Both the position numbers and the translations under genes were made by a program. From an uncultured Pelagibacteraceae bacterium (GTDB lineage: Bacteria; Pseudomonadota; Alphaproteobacteria; Pelagibacterales; Pelagibacteraceae), in the NCBI GenBank assembly GCA_902572605.1, contig CACGGD010000002.1:124001-188000 (forward strand): DNA of 64,000 nucleotides, read 5' to 3'. Positions 44,095 through 52,442 of this stretch are shown in pieces; positions within the stretch are counted from its first letter, which is position 1, and each line of letters starts with the position of its first letter. The notes under the pieces are model-generated. The model did not search any database and was not told the origin of the DNA. It was given only the letters and a program-made list of their open reading frames with translations.

Positions 44095-45189
44095 TCAGAT
44101 TGATTTTGGATCTAAAGCTCTAGCATCATTACTGTTCCAACCTACATTAATTTCATTACCAGGTTTTATATCCATTCTTGCTGAGCTATTTGGAACTTTT
44201 AAAATAAATTCTTTATTGCCCAACAAATTTAACCTAACTCTTGCATGATCTCCGTGGTAAATAACTTCCTCTATTTTCCCTTTATGTTTGTTATCCATTT
44301 TTTCTTCTGGATCTATTATCGCCCTCTCAGGTCTCAATGAAACTTTAGTTTTTTCTCCCTTTGTTTTTACCCTTATCGGATTAGAAATTATTTCAGCGCC
44401 AGTATCTAGTTTAACTTTACATTTACCTCCTGAGATATCTGTCACTTGTCCAGAAAAAGTATTGTTCTCTCCTATAAACTCTGCAACAAATGAATTGACT
44501 GGTTCTTCATATAATTTATCTGGACTTGATAGTTGTTGAACTTTCCCATCATTAAATACTGCAATTCTACTAGACATGGTAAGAGCTTCGCTTTGATCAT
44601 GAGTGACATAAACTACAGTTACACCAATATTTTCGTGAATATGTTTTATCTCATACTGCATACTTTCTCTTAAATTTTTATCTAAAGCTCCTAATGGTTC
44701 ATCCATTAAAACTAATTGAGGGTCAAATACTAGAGATCTTGCAACAGCAACTCTTTGCTGTTGTCCCCCTGAGAGTTGATTAGGCATTCTTTTTTCAAAT
44801 CCAGATAAAGAAACCATAGATAAAGCTTTATCAACTTTTTTATCAATATCATCTTTTGAAAGCTTTCTAACTTTTAGAGGAAAAGCTAAATTTTCATAAA
44901 CTGTCAGATGAGGAAATAAAGCATAATTTTGAAAAACCATTCCAATTCCTCTTTTATGAGGTGGAATTCTAGAAATAGGTTTTGAGTCTAAATAAATTTC
45001 ACCGTTAGTTGGTGTTTCAAAACCTGCTAACATCATTAAGCAAGTTGTTTTTCCTGATCCGGATGGTCCCAGCATTGTAATAAATTCACCTTCGTTGATA
45101 TCAAGATTTAAGTCTTTAACGACTAAAACTTTACCATCATAACTTTTGTCTACTTTATCAAATTTTACAAAGCTTTTTGAAGACGTCAT
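44095..45189 (-). CDS. potA: ABC transporter ATP-binding protein, PotA-like
   Basis: Cytoplasmic ATPase of the importer. Walker A GPSGSGKTT at 41-49, signature LSGGQQQRVAVARSL near 139-153, Walker B LVLMDEPLGALD near 160-171 and switch His in VYVTHDQSEAL. Beyond residue 240 a C-terminal TOBE-like domain (EFIGENNTFSGQV, later VSLRPERAII) is typical of polyamine/iron importers. The 364 residues are normal. It lies 47 nt after the M24 hydrolase gene on the same strand. Confidence 0.93.
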   Translation of the reverse strand: MTSSKSFVKFDKVDKSYDGKVLVVKDLNLDINEGEFITMLGPSGSGKTTCLMMLAGFETPTNGEIYLDSKPISRIPPHKRGIGMVFQNYALFPHLTVYENLAFPLKVRKLSKDDIDKKVDKALSMVSLSGFEKRMPNQLSGGQQQRVAVARSLVFDPQLVLMDEPLGALDKNLRESMQYEIKHIHENIGVTVVYVTHDQSEALTMSSRIAVFNDGKVQQLSSPDKLYEEPVNSFVAEFIGENNTFSGQVTDISGGKCKVKLDTGAEIISNPIRVKTKGEKTKVSLRPERAIIDPEEKMDNKHKGKIEEVIYHGDHARVRLNLLGNKEFILKVPNSSARMDIKPGNEINVGWNSNDARALDPKSI

Positions 45190-45199
45190 ATAATGATTA

Positions 45200-45228
45200 T
45201 TTAAAGCATTTAAGAAAATTTATTTCAA
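45200..45228 (-). promoter_or_regulatory. candidate promoter upstream of the PotA-like gene
   Basis: On the minus strand TTGAAA and TTTAAA are separated by 17 nt in the gap between the M24 gene and the ATPase gene. The -10 is imperfect and the region is AT-rich, so this could be chance. Confidence 0.3.
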
Positions 45229-45236
45229 GGTTTTTA

Positions 45237-46403
45237 TTATTTAATATGTAATTCTCGAGATAAATTACAGAATAATTCTGAACCTTTCTCAGTTACTCTT
45301 ACTGCCTCACTAGATTCTACCCCCCAACCGTCGAACTGCATTACTGCAATCATATGAAAAGTAACGTTAGGTTGTAAAATGGTTTTATCTCCTTTTAATA
45401 TATTGAATGTTTGCTCTCCCCAATCAGGTGGGTAGCCAATTCCAATTGAGTAACCGGTTCTTGAGTCTTTTTTAATTTTATATTTATCTAAAACCCCCCA
45501 AAATTTCTGTGCAACATCATCAATGGTATTTCCAGGTTTTGTAACATCAATACCAGCATCCAGTGCTTCATTAGTGGCTTTCATTGTGTCAATTTTTTTT
45601 TGATCTTTTTTACCGAGCAAAACTGTTCGAGCCATTGGACAATGGTATCTTTTATAAGCACCAGCTATTTCAATAATAGTTGCCTCACCTGAAACAAATT
45701 TTTCTTCAGTAGCTGTTAAATGTGAAGCTGATGTTCCTTTTCCCGTCGGTAATAAAGTTGCAATACTAGGGTAGTCGCCACCAAATTCTTTTGTTCCATT
45801 AAATAAAGCTTTTTGGATTTCTGCTACAGCATCGCATTGTCTTACTCCAGGATTGATACTTTTAAACGCAGTTTTCATTCCATTTTCCACTATACGAGCT
45901 GCTGATTGCATTAATTTAATTTCTGTATCTGATTTTACAACTCGAACCCAATTAACTAATCTTTCGGCATCTTTGAACTTCGCATTTGGCAAACCTTTTT
46001 TAATAGTTTCATAGCAAAAAGCTGTAAAATAATGACTATCCATTTCTAAACCGATATTAAGATTATCCCACTTTTTTTTTTTAATTATTTTAACTAAGTA
46101 CTGATAAGGATGTAGAGGCCAAGTATGAATATACTTTTCATTATACTGGATAATATTTTTACCTTTTAAATATGTTTTGATATATGCTCCTCCTGCATCT
46201 TGGGCTCGTACAAAACAAACAGGTTCATCTTCGTTAACATGAACTAAAACACACTGCGCATAATAAAAAGACCAAGCATCATAACCAGTTAAATAATTCA
46301 TATTTGCTGGATCATGGGATACAAGAAGATCTATGCCTTTTTTTTGCATATCGATTTTGACCTTTTTTAAACGATCTTTGTACTCTTGTTTTTCAAAAAG
46401 CAT
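45237..46403 (-). CDS. M24 family hydrolase, ectoine hydrolase (DoeA)/creatinase-like
   Basis: Pita-bread-fold protein of 388 residues with the creatinase N-terminal domain (LVSHDPANMNYLTGYDAWSFYYAQCVLVHV near 28-57) and a C-terminal catalytic domain. In the latter, EIAGAYKRYHCPMARTVLLG near 246-265 has no Asp metal ligands where metal-using aminopeptidases have them, as in creatinase-type members. The overall sequence resembles ectoine hydrolase DoeA/EutD more than Xaa-Pro peptidases, judged from memory. It directly follows the EutA-like gene and precedes the PotABCD-like importer, so it likely hydrolyses the imported compound. A creatinase or dipeptidase role remains possible. Confidence 0.7.
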   Translation of the reverse strand: MLFEKQEYKDRLKKVKIDMQKKGIDLLVSHDPANMNYLTGYDAWSFYYAQCVLVHVNEDEPVCFVRAQDAGGAYIKTYLKGKNIIQYNEKYIHTWPLHPYQYLVKIIKKKKWDNLNIGLEMDSHYFTAFCYETIKKGLPNAKFKDAERLVNWVRVVKSDTEIKLMQSAARIVENGMKTAFKSINPGVRQCDAVAEIQKALFNGTKEFGGDYPSIATLLPTGKGTSASHLTATEEKFVSGEATIIEIAGAYKRYHCPMARTVLLGKKDQKKIDTMKATNEALDAGIDVTKPGNTIDDVAQKFWGVLDKYKIKKDSRTGYSIGIGYPPDWGEQTFNILKGDKTILQPNVTFHMIAVMQFDGWGVESSEAVRVTEKGSELFCNLSRELHIK

Positions 46404-47153
46404 TTAGTTTTTAAAAAGTTTTCCGTATCCTTTTATTGAAGATTTATATCCTATTGATCTTATAGTATCCCAAATTAAGGTTTGATTACTAGATAACACT
46501 GGTTTTTGTATTTTATTTTCTAATTCATCTATAATATCAAGTACTGGTAAAGCAGTGCAAGAAATAAATAAAGCATCTGCATTTTTCATCTCTAACTTTG
46601 TAGATATTTCTAAAATATAATTTGGATCTACATTAGCAAACTCTGAGTCGTGGTTTAAATTTAAACTTGCAAATGATGTAACTTGAATATTTTTTGAAAT
46701 AAAATATTCCAAAATTGTTTTATTTACTGCTTCAGGATAAGGAGTAAATAAAGCTATTTTTTTTATATTCATTTGTTGAAAAGCTTTTATTGCTGATGAT
46801 GTTGGTGTGGTGACATAACAACCGGGTTTAGCTGATAATATCTTTGCTTTTACATTACTTTCTCCAATAGCTATAGTTCCTGATGTGCAGCCGTAAGCAA
46901 TAGTATTAACTTTTTCGTTGGGGAGTATTTTATTTGTCACCGACTCAAGATCATTTTGCATTTTTAATAAATTTTCCCTTGTAAGTGGATTTTGATTATG
47001 GATACGATTAATAAAAATATCTAAAGGTAAATTTTTACATATGTTATTAAAATCACCTTCTATAGTTTGATCAGTAGATAAAGCAATTAAGCCAACTTTA
47101 GGATTTAGTTCTTTCTTAAATTTAGCGTTGAAATGCTTTATAGCTAAGGTCAT
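46404..47153 (-). CDS. Asp/Glu racemase / maleate isomerase superfamily protein (EutA-like)
   Basis: Protein of 249 residues with the two-Cys active-site pattern of the superfamily: AYGCTSGTIAIGESN near 108-122 and FISCTALPVLDIIDEL near 194-209. KVGLIALSTDQTIEGDF near 19-35 and KKIALFTPYPEAVN near 129-142 are typical of the maleate isomerase/arylmalonate decarboxylase branch. EutA of ectoine-utilisation clusters belongs here and is encoded next to the DoeA/EutD hydrolase, as seen here with no intergenic gap. Its exact reaction is unclear even in known clusters. Confidence 0.7.
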   Translation of the reverse strand: MTLAIKHFNAKFKKELNPKVGLIALSTDQTIEGDFNNICKNLPLDIFINRIHNQNPLTRENLLKMQNDLESVTNKILPNEKVNTIAYGCTSGTIAIGESNVKAKILSAKPGCYVTTPTSSAIKAFQQMNIKKIALFTPYPEAVNKTILEYFISKNIQVTSFASLNLNHDSEFANVDPNYILEISTKLEMKNADALFISCTALPVLDIIDELENKIQKPVLSSNQTLIWDTIRSIGYKSSIKGYGKLFKN

Positions 47154-47206
47154 TAAACTCTATGATACTTTAATATCTTTTAAAATTAAAGATTAAAGAA
47201 AACAGA

Positions 47207-47854
47207 TTAAGTAATGATCTCAGCAAAACGATCTTCTATTACATTTATATCTAAACTTTTTTTCTTAGAAAAATCGTTAATTGCTCTTTCCACTTCAGGT
47301 ATGTGGCTAGCTTTTCCATAATCATCGCAAAGTAAAACTTTATTTTTTCCTTTAAGATTTGCATATAATGTATCTAAATCATTCATTACAGTTTGGTAGC
47401 TGTGACCACCGTCTATGAAAGCAAAATCAATAATGTTTAAATTAACTTTATTTAGCACTGTGTTTGTGTCTCCAGCTATAAGATTAATATTATTTTCATA
47501 TTTTCTTAAAAAATTTTTTACACTATCTAATGAATTAAGATTTTCTTTAACAATATAATTGTAGTAAAAATTTTTAAGTGGATTTGAAAATTTTTGATCT
47601 TTTAAAAATTTAGGTTCTACTTCATCATTTGATAAATTTTTTTTAGTTCCAAATAAGTCAATTCCAGTATACTTAAAATTATTTCCATGAATTTGAAACA
47701 AATAATCGCAAGTATTTCTTGCTGTAACACCACAAAACACTCCTATCTCTAAAAAAAATTTAGGTTTATATTTTTCTAGTCTGCTAAGATAGACATCTCC
47801 CCATCTGCCTTTTAAGCCAGATTTTCTCCAGAATGTTCTGTAATTTAATTTCAA
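47207..47854 (-). CDS. class I SAM-dependent methyltransferase (uncharacterised)
   Basis: Methyltransferase-like protein of 215 residues with motif I FFLEIGVFCGVTARNTCDYLF near 33-53, then YTGIDLFGTKK near 61-71, and FAFIDGGHSYQTVMNDLDTLYANLKGKNKVLLCDDYG near 144-180. The IDGGHSY pattern is typical of the Methyltransf_24-like group. The substrate is unknown. It follows nrdB by 3 nt on the same strand, a linkage with no obvious biochemical meaning. Confidence 0.7.
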   Translation of the reverse strand: MKLNYRTFWRKSGLKGRWGDVYLSRLEKYKPKFFLEIGVFCGVTARNTCDYLFQIHGNNFKYTGIDLFGTKKNLSNDEVEPKFLKDQKFSNPLKNFYYNYIVKENLNSLDSVKNFLRKYENNINLIAGDTNTVLNKVNLNIIDFAFIDGGHSYQTVMNDLDTLYANLKGKNKVLLCDDYGKASHIPEVERAINDFSKKKSLDINVIEDRFAEIIT

Positions 47855-47857
47855 AAA

Positions 47858-48865
47858 TTAAGCAAAAACTTCACCCCATGTACCTCTAGTAGAAGCTTTT
47901 GAATATTCAGTTGCTCTACCTTCAAAGAAGTTCATGTGTTCAACTCCATTTAACATTGTATCTAACCACGTTAAAGGATTTTTCTTAACATCGTAGATAG
48001 GGTTTAAACCTAACTGTTCTAATCTTCTATTTCCAATAAATCTTATATACTGTTTTACTTGATCTGCAGTTAAACCTTCTAAAGGACCCATTTGAAAAGC
48101 TAAATCGATAAATGCATCTTCGTGTTGAACTATTGTTTTGCATGCATCGTAGATTTCTTTTTTTAATTTATCGTTCCAAATTTGCGGCTCTTCTTTTACA
48201 AAATCTCTAAACAATCTTATCATAGAGTTACAATGTAAAGTTTCATCCCTCACTGACCAGGTAACAATCTGGCCCATTCCCTTCATTTTATTAAATCTTG
48301 GGAAATTTAAAAGTATTGCAAAGCTTGCAAATAACTGAAGACCTTCTGTAAAAGCAGAAAATACAGCCATTGTCATCGCAATGTTGTGTTTTGATTTTAC
48401 ATCAAACCCTTGCATGTAATCATATTTATCTTTCATTTCTTTGTATTGCAAAAATGCAGAGTATTCTGTTTCAGGCATTCCTATGGTGTCTAAAAGATGA
48501 GAGTAAGCAGCAATATGAACTGTTTCCATTGCTGCGAAAGCCGTCATCATCATTAAAACTTCAGTTGGTTTGAAAACAGTTGTGTAATGTCTTAAATAAC
48601 AATTATTAACTTCAACATCAGCTTGAGTGAAAAACCTAAATATGTGAGTTAAAAGATTCTTCTCTTCAACAGTTAAATTTTTTTGCCAATCTTTAACGTC
48701 ATCTCCAAGGGGAACTTCTTCTGGCAACCAGTGAATTCTTTGTTGTGTTAACCATGCATCGTAACACCATGGATATCTGAATGGTTTGTAAACAGGGTTT
48801 TCCACTAATAAACCCATTTTTTTTGGTTGAATTATTTTTGGTTTAACTTTTTCTGCTACTGACAT
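47858..48865 (-). CDS. nrdB: ribonucleoside-diphosphate reductase subunit beta (class I)
   Basis: Radical-generating subunit of ribonucleotide reductase. Metal-site and radical residues are readable: FFTQADVEVNNCY, then METVHIAAYSHLLD, in which Glu, His and the Tyr 4 residues after the His have the class Ia spacing, so a tyrosyl radical is expected. Later TEGLQLFASFAIL and VRDETLHCNSMIRLF give the remaining ligands. The ATG at 48865 (MSVAEKVK) is chosen; the track's start is a GTG and the Shine-Dalgarno GAGGAG precedes 48865. It overlaps nrdA by 10 nt. Confidence 0.95.
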   Translation of the reverse strand: MSVAEKVKPKIIQPKKMGLLVENPVYKPFRYPWCYDAWLTQQRIHWLPEEVPLGDDVKDWQKNLTVEEKNLLTHIFRFFTQADVEVNNCYLRHYTTVFKPTEVLMMMTAFAAMETVHIAAYSHLLDTIGMPETEYSAFLQYKEMKDKYDYMQGFDVKSKHNIAMTMAVFSAFTEGLQLFASFAILLNFPRFNKMKGMGQIVTWSVRDETLHCNSMIRLFRDFVKEEPQIWNDKLKKEIYDACKTIVQHEDAFIDLAFQMGPLEGLTADQVKQYIRFIGNRRLEQLGLNPIYDVKKNPLTWLDTMLNGVEHMNFFEGRATEYSKASTRGTWGEVFA

Positions 48866-50805
48866 GATAAACACTCCTCATAGTTATTGTCTTTATTATT
48901 TGATTCATTAGATTTTGAATAAACATTTTTCGTCACATCTGTTGATGATCCTGCTTCTACGTTTTCAGCTCTTTGAATAGATTTAGATCTACAGTAGTAA
49001 AGACTTTTAAGACCTTTTTTCCACGCCTGAAAATGAATATCATGAAGTTCTTTTTTATGTATGTCTGCTGGAACAAAAACATTAACGGATTGTGCTTGTG
49101 AAATAAAAGGTGTCCTATCAGCGCCTAGTTCAACTATCCATCTTTGATCAATTTCAAAAGCTGTTTTAAAAGTATCTTTCTCCTCTGCAGTTAAAAAATC
49201 TAAATGTGAAACAGAACCTTGATTTGTTGTAATACTTGACCAAACTTCATCTGTATTTTTTTTGTATTTTTCAAGTATCTTTTTTAAATATTTGTTTCTT
49301 ACATTAAAAGAGCCCGATAAAGTTTTATGTGTATAGCTATTTGCTGCAATTGGTTCTATTCCAGGAGATGATCCTCCACAAATTATAGAGATTGATGCTG
49401 TTGGGGCTATTGCAGTTTTATTGGAGAATCTTTCCTTAATTCCATACTCTTCTGCGTCTGGGCAAGCTCCTCGTTCTTCGGCGAGAGCTACAGAAGCTGC
49501 ATCTACTTTTTCTTGAATATTTTTAAAAATCTTTTTATTCCATACTTTGCTCATTACAGAACCAAAAGGAATATTTTTTTGCTGAAAATAAGAATGTAAG
49601 CCCATAACCCCAAGTCCAACACTTCTTTCTCTCATTGCCGAGTATTTAGCATGTGCAAATTCATCAGGAGCTCTATTAATAAAATCAGTCATAACATTGT
49701 CTAAAAATCTCATTACATCTTCTACAAATTGAGGATCGTCTTTCCATTGATCATATGTATCTATATTTAAAGATGATAAACAACAAACTGCTGTTCTTTG
49801 TTTTCCATCGTTATCCATTCCTGTGGGTAGAGTAATTTCACTACAAAGATTTGATGTCTTAACTTTCAAACCTGCAAGCTTGTGATGTTGAGGTATTTGT
49901 CTGTTAACAGTGTCTATATAAACTATATATGGTTCACCTGTCTCAATTCTAGCAGTTAAAAGTCTAATCCATAAATTTCTTGCAGATAAAGTTGACTGGA
50001 CTGTTCCATCATAAGGACTACGAAGAGCCCATTGACCATCAGTTTCAACAGCTCTCATAAAGTCATCTGTCACTAAAACTCCATGATGTAAATTTAATGA
50101 TCTTCTGTTAACATCTCCACCAGTTGGTCTTCTCATCTCAATAAATTCTTCTATTTCGGGATGATCAATTTGTAAGTAACATGCTGCAGATCCTCTTCTT
50201 AAAGAACCTTGGCTTATAGCTAATGTTAAAGAGTCCATAACTTTAATAAAAGGAATTATCCCTGAGGTTTTTCCAACTTTACCTATTTTTTCTCCGATAG
50301 ATCTTAAGTTTCCCCAGTAACTTCCGATTCCTCCACCTCTAGCGGCTAACCAAACATTTTCTTCCCATAAATCTGTGATACCTTCGAGACTATCGTTAGC
50401 TTCATTTAAAAAACATGAAATTGGTAAACCTCTTTCTGTTCCGCCATTTGATAAGACAGGCGTTGCTGGCATAAACCAGAGATTGCTTATGTAATTATAA
50501 ATTCTTTGAGCATGTAAATTGTCGTCAGCATATATGCTTGCCACCCTAGCAAATAAGTCTTGAAAGCCCTCGTTCTGCCCTAGATACCTATCTCGAAGAG
50601 TTGCTTTTCCAAAATCAGTTAAATTAGAATCTCTAGACCTATCAATTTTGATCGTTATACCTTTTTCGTTTTGAAAAAGTTCAGTCTCTCCTGATAATGA
50701 GAATAAATCTGGCTTTTTTGGACCATTATTTTTCACTTCTTTGTGATTTTTTTGGTTTATACTGCCGACAGCTTTCTCTATTGCCAATGATACGTTTTTA
50801 TTCAT
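48856..50805 (-). CDS. nrdA: ribonucleoside-diphosphate reductase subunit alpha (class I, no visible ATP-cone)
   Basis: Catalytic subunit that reduces ribonucleotides. Key segments are MPATPVLSNGGTERGLPISCFL near 92-113, NLCSEITLPTG near 310-320 with a catalytic Cys and Glu, ERSVGLGVMGLHSYF near 396-410, TAIAPTASISIICGGSSPGIEPI and SLYYCRSKSIQRAE. The tail EECLSCQ supplies the CxxC redox pair that re-reduces the active site. At 649 residues it is about 110 shorter than E. coli NrdA; the N-terminal ATP-cone that mediates dATP inhibition is not visible. A separate candidate promoter lies upstream. Confidence 0.94.
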   Translation of the reverse strand: MNKNVSLAIEKAVGSINQKNHKEVKNNGPKKPDLFSLSGETELFQNEKGITIKIDRSRDSNLTDFGKATLRDRYLGQNEGFQDLFARVASIYADDNLHAQRIYNYISNLWFMPATPVLSNGGTERGLPISCFLNEANDSLEGITDLWEENVWLAARGGGIGSYWGNLRSIGEKIGKVGKTSGIIPFIKVMDSLTLAISQGSLRRGSAACYLQIDHPEIEEFIEMRRPTGGDVNRRSLNLHHGVLVTDDFMRAVETDGQWALRSPYDGTVQSTLSARNLWIRLLTARIETGEPYIVYIDTVNRQIPQHHKLAGLKVKTSNLCSEITLPTGMDNDGKQRTAVCCLSSLNIDTYDQWKDDPQFVEDVMRFLDNVMTDFINRAPDEFAHAKYSAMRERSVGLGVMGLHSYFQQKNIPFGSVMSKVWNKKIFKNIQEKVDAASVALAEERGACPDAEEYGIKERFSNKTAIAPTASISIICGGSSPGIEPIAANSYTHKTLSGSFNVRNKYLKKILEKYKKNTDEVWSSITTNQGSVSHLDFLTAEEKDTFKTAFEIDQRWIVELGADRTPFISQAQSVNVFVPADIHKKELHDIHFQAWKKGLKSLYYCRSKSIQRAENVEAGSSTDVTKNVYSKSNESNNKDNNYEECLSCQ

Positions 50806-50824
50806 ATTTTCCTTATTTTGTACG

Positions 50825-50839
50825 GTTTATTAACAAAAC
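50825..50839 (+). repeat. inverted repeat copy 1, in the nrdA leader
   Basis: GTTTATTAACAAAAC lies between the candidate nrdA promoter and its start codon. Its exact reverse complement occurs at 50935-50949, 95 nt away, on the other side of the promoter. An ACAAC-tacat-GTTGT palindrome (50838-50852) overlaps its right end. This may be an operator pair; no known regulator site is claimed. Confidence 0.6.
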
Positions 50840-50898
50840 AACTACATGTTGTGTTACAAATATATTAATATACTATATAACATCAAAATCAATAGAAC

Positions 50899-50927
50899 AT
50901 TATAAGAACATTTAACTAAATTAGCAA
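50899..50927 (-). promoter_or_regulatory. candidate sigma70 promoter of nrdA
   Basis: On the minus strand TTGCTA and a perfect TATAAT are spaced by 17 nt. Transcription would begin near 50892, leaving a leader of about 87 nt that contains repeat copy 1. Repeat copy 2 lies just upstream of the -35. Confidence 0.6.
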
Positions 50928-50934
50928 GTGGAAA

Positions 50935-50949
50935 GTTTTGTTAATAAAC
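50935..50949 (-). repeat. inverted repeat copy 2, upstream of the nrdA -35 element
   Basis: Plus strand GTTTTGTTAATAAAC, the exact reverse complement of 50825-50839. It lies 8 nt upstream of the candidate nrdA -35 and about 40 nt before the divergent phosphohexomutase gene, so a bound protein could affect both. Confidence 0.6.
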
Positions 50950-50990
50950 ATTTAATAACAAATCATTATATTCTTTAGTATTTATAATTA

Positions 50991-52433
50991 ATGAAAATCA
51001 ATCCTAACGGTTTTAGAGAATATGATGCTAGATGGTTGTTTGAAAAAGACATCGATTTAGAGGGAGTCGTTGATTTAGGAAAAGGTCTTGGGACTCAAAT
51101 TATCAAGCATACAAAAAAAACTAATCCTAGAGTTATCGTAGGTCATGATTATCGTTCTTATAGTGAAGAAATTAAAAAAAATTTAATTAAAGGGCTAGTG
51201 TCTGCGGGATGTAATGTTGAAGATATTGGATTATCATTATCCCCTACAGTTTATTTTGCTCAATTTAAAATGGACTCAGATGCAATTGCTATGGTTACTG
51301 CAAGTCATAATGAAAATGGCTGGACAGGAGTAAAGATGGGGATAAAAAAAGGATTAACCCATGATCCAGAAGAAATGAATGAATTAAAAGAAATAACGCT
51401 AGGTAAAAAATTTATTGAAGGTCGAGGTTCTTATAAAAGTATAAAGGATTTCAAAAAAATTTATACAGAAAATTTAATTGCAAAAAATAAAATTAAAAAA
51501 AAAATCAAAGCAATTGTAGCTTGTGGAAATGGAACAGCAAGTATATTTGCTCCTGAGATTTTAAGGGGTATAGGATGTGAAGTTATAGAATTAGATTGCA
51601 AATTAGACTGGTCGTTTCCAAAATATAATCCAAATCCTGAAGATATAAAAATGCTTCATGAAATATCAAATGCTGTAAAAAATAATAAGGCAGATATTGG
51701 TTTTGGCTTTGATGGAGATGGTGACAGGTGTGGAGTGATTGACAATAATGGAAATGAAATTTATTCTGATAAAATCGGATTACTAATAGCTAGAAATTTA
51801 TCTAATAAATACAAAAACTCCAAGTTTATAGTAGATGTCAAATCCACTGGCCTTTATTCAAAAGATAAGATTCTTTTAGAAAATCAATGCAAAACAATTT
51901 ATTGGAAAACAGGTCATTCCCATATTAAAAGAAAAGTATATTTAGAAAAAGCTTTAGCTGGTTTTGAAAAAAGTGGTCATTTCTTTTTTAATCAACCTTT
52001 GGGGTATGGTTATGATGATGGTGTTAATTCAGCAATACAAATCTGCCATTTGCTAGATAATCAAAATAAAAAAATTAGTGAAATTATTAATGAATTACCA
52101 AAAACTTTTCAGTCGCCTACTATGGCGCCATTCTGTAAAGATGAAGAAAAATATGAGGTTGTTGATGAAATAATAAAAAGGATTCAACAACTTAAAAAGG
52201 AAAAAGTTAAAATTGATAATCAACATATTACTGAATTGTTAACGATTAATGGAATTAGATTTTCTTTAGAAGATGGTTCATGGGGTTTAATTAGAGCTTC
52301 ATCGAACAAACCTTCACTAGTTGTTGTTACCGAAAGTCCTACCTCAGAGATTAGAAAGAAAAATATTTTTAATTTTATAGACTCTTTGCTTCAAAAAACT
52401 AAAAAAATTGGTGAATACGATCAAAAAATTTAG
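50991..52433 (+). CDS. phosphomannomutase / phosphoglucomutase
   Basis: Alpha-D-phosphohexomutase moving phosphate between C1 and C6 of glucose or mannose, for sugar-nucleotide and envelope polysaccharide synthesis. The catalytic phosphoserine loop is TASHNENGWTGVKMG near 102-116, the Mg-binding loop FGFDGDGDRCGVI near 238-250 and the sugar-binding FEKSGHFFFN near 325-334, with the phosphate-binding RASSNKPSLVVVTES near the C-terminus. Length 480. It diverges from nrdA across a 185-nt gap and is followed 9 nt later by an FkbM methyltransferase. PMM versus PGM cannot be decided. Confidence 0.9.
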   Translation: MKINPNGFREYDARWLFEKDIDLEGVVDLGKGLGTQIIKHTKKTNPRVIVGHDYRSYSEEIKKNLIKGLVSAGCNVEDIGLSLSPTVYFAQFKMDSDAIAMVTASHNENGWTGVKMGIKKGLTHDPEEMNELKEITLGKKFIEGRGSYKSIKDFKKIYTENLIAKNKIKKKIKAIVACGNGTASIFAPEILRGIGCEVIELDCKLDWSFPKYNPNPEDIKMLHEISNAVKNNKADIGFGFDGDGDRCGVIDNNGNEIYSDKIGLLIARNLSNKYKNSKFIVDVKSTGLYSKDKILLENQCKTIYWKTGHSHIKRKVYLEKALAGFEKSGHFFFNQPLGYGYDDGVNSAIQICHLLDNQNKKISEIINELPKTFQSPTMAPFCKDEEKYEVVDEIIKRIQQLKKEKVKIDNQHITELLTINGIRFSLEDGSWGLIRASSNKPSLVVVTESPTSEIRKKNIFNFIDSLLQKTKKIGEYDQKI

Positions 52434-52442
52434 CTTCTGGAA

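Noticed and set aside
40678-45189. Calling the importer a proven spermidine/putrescine system
   Set aside because: Family similarity only; the linked EutA-like and M24 genes suggest another substrate, so symbols are by resemblance.
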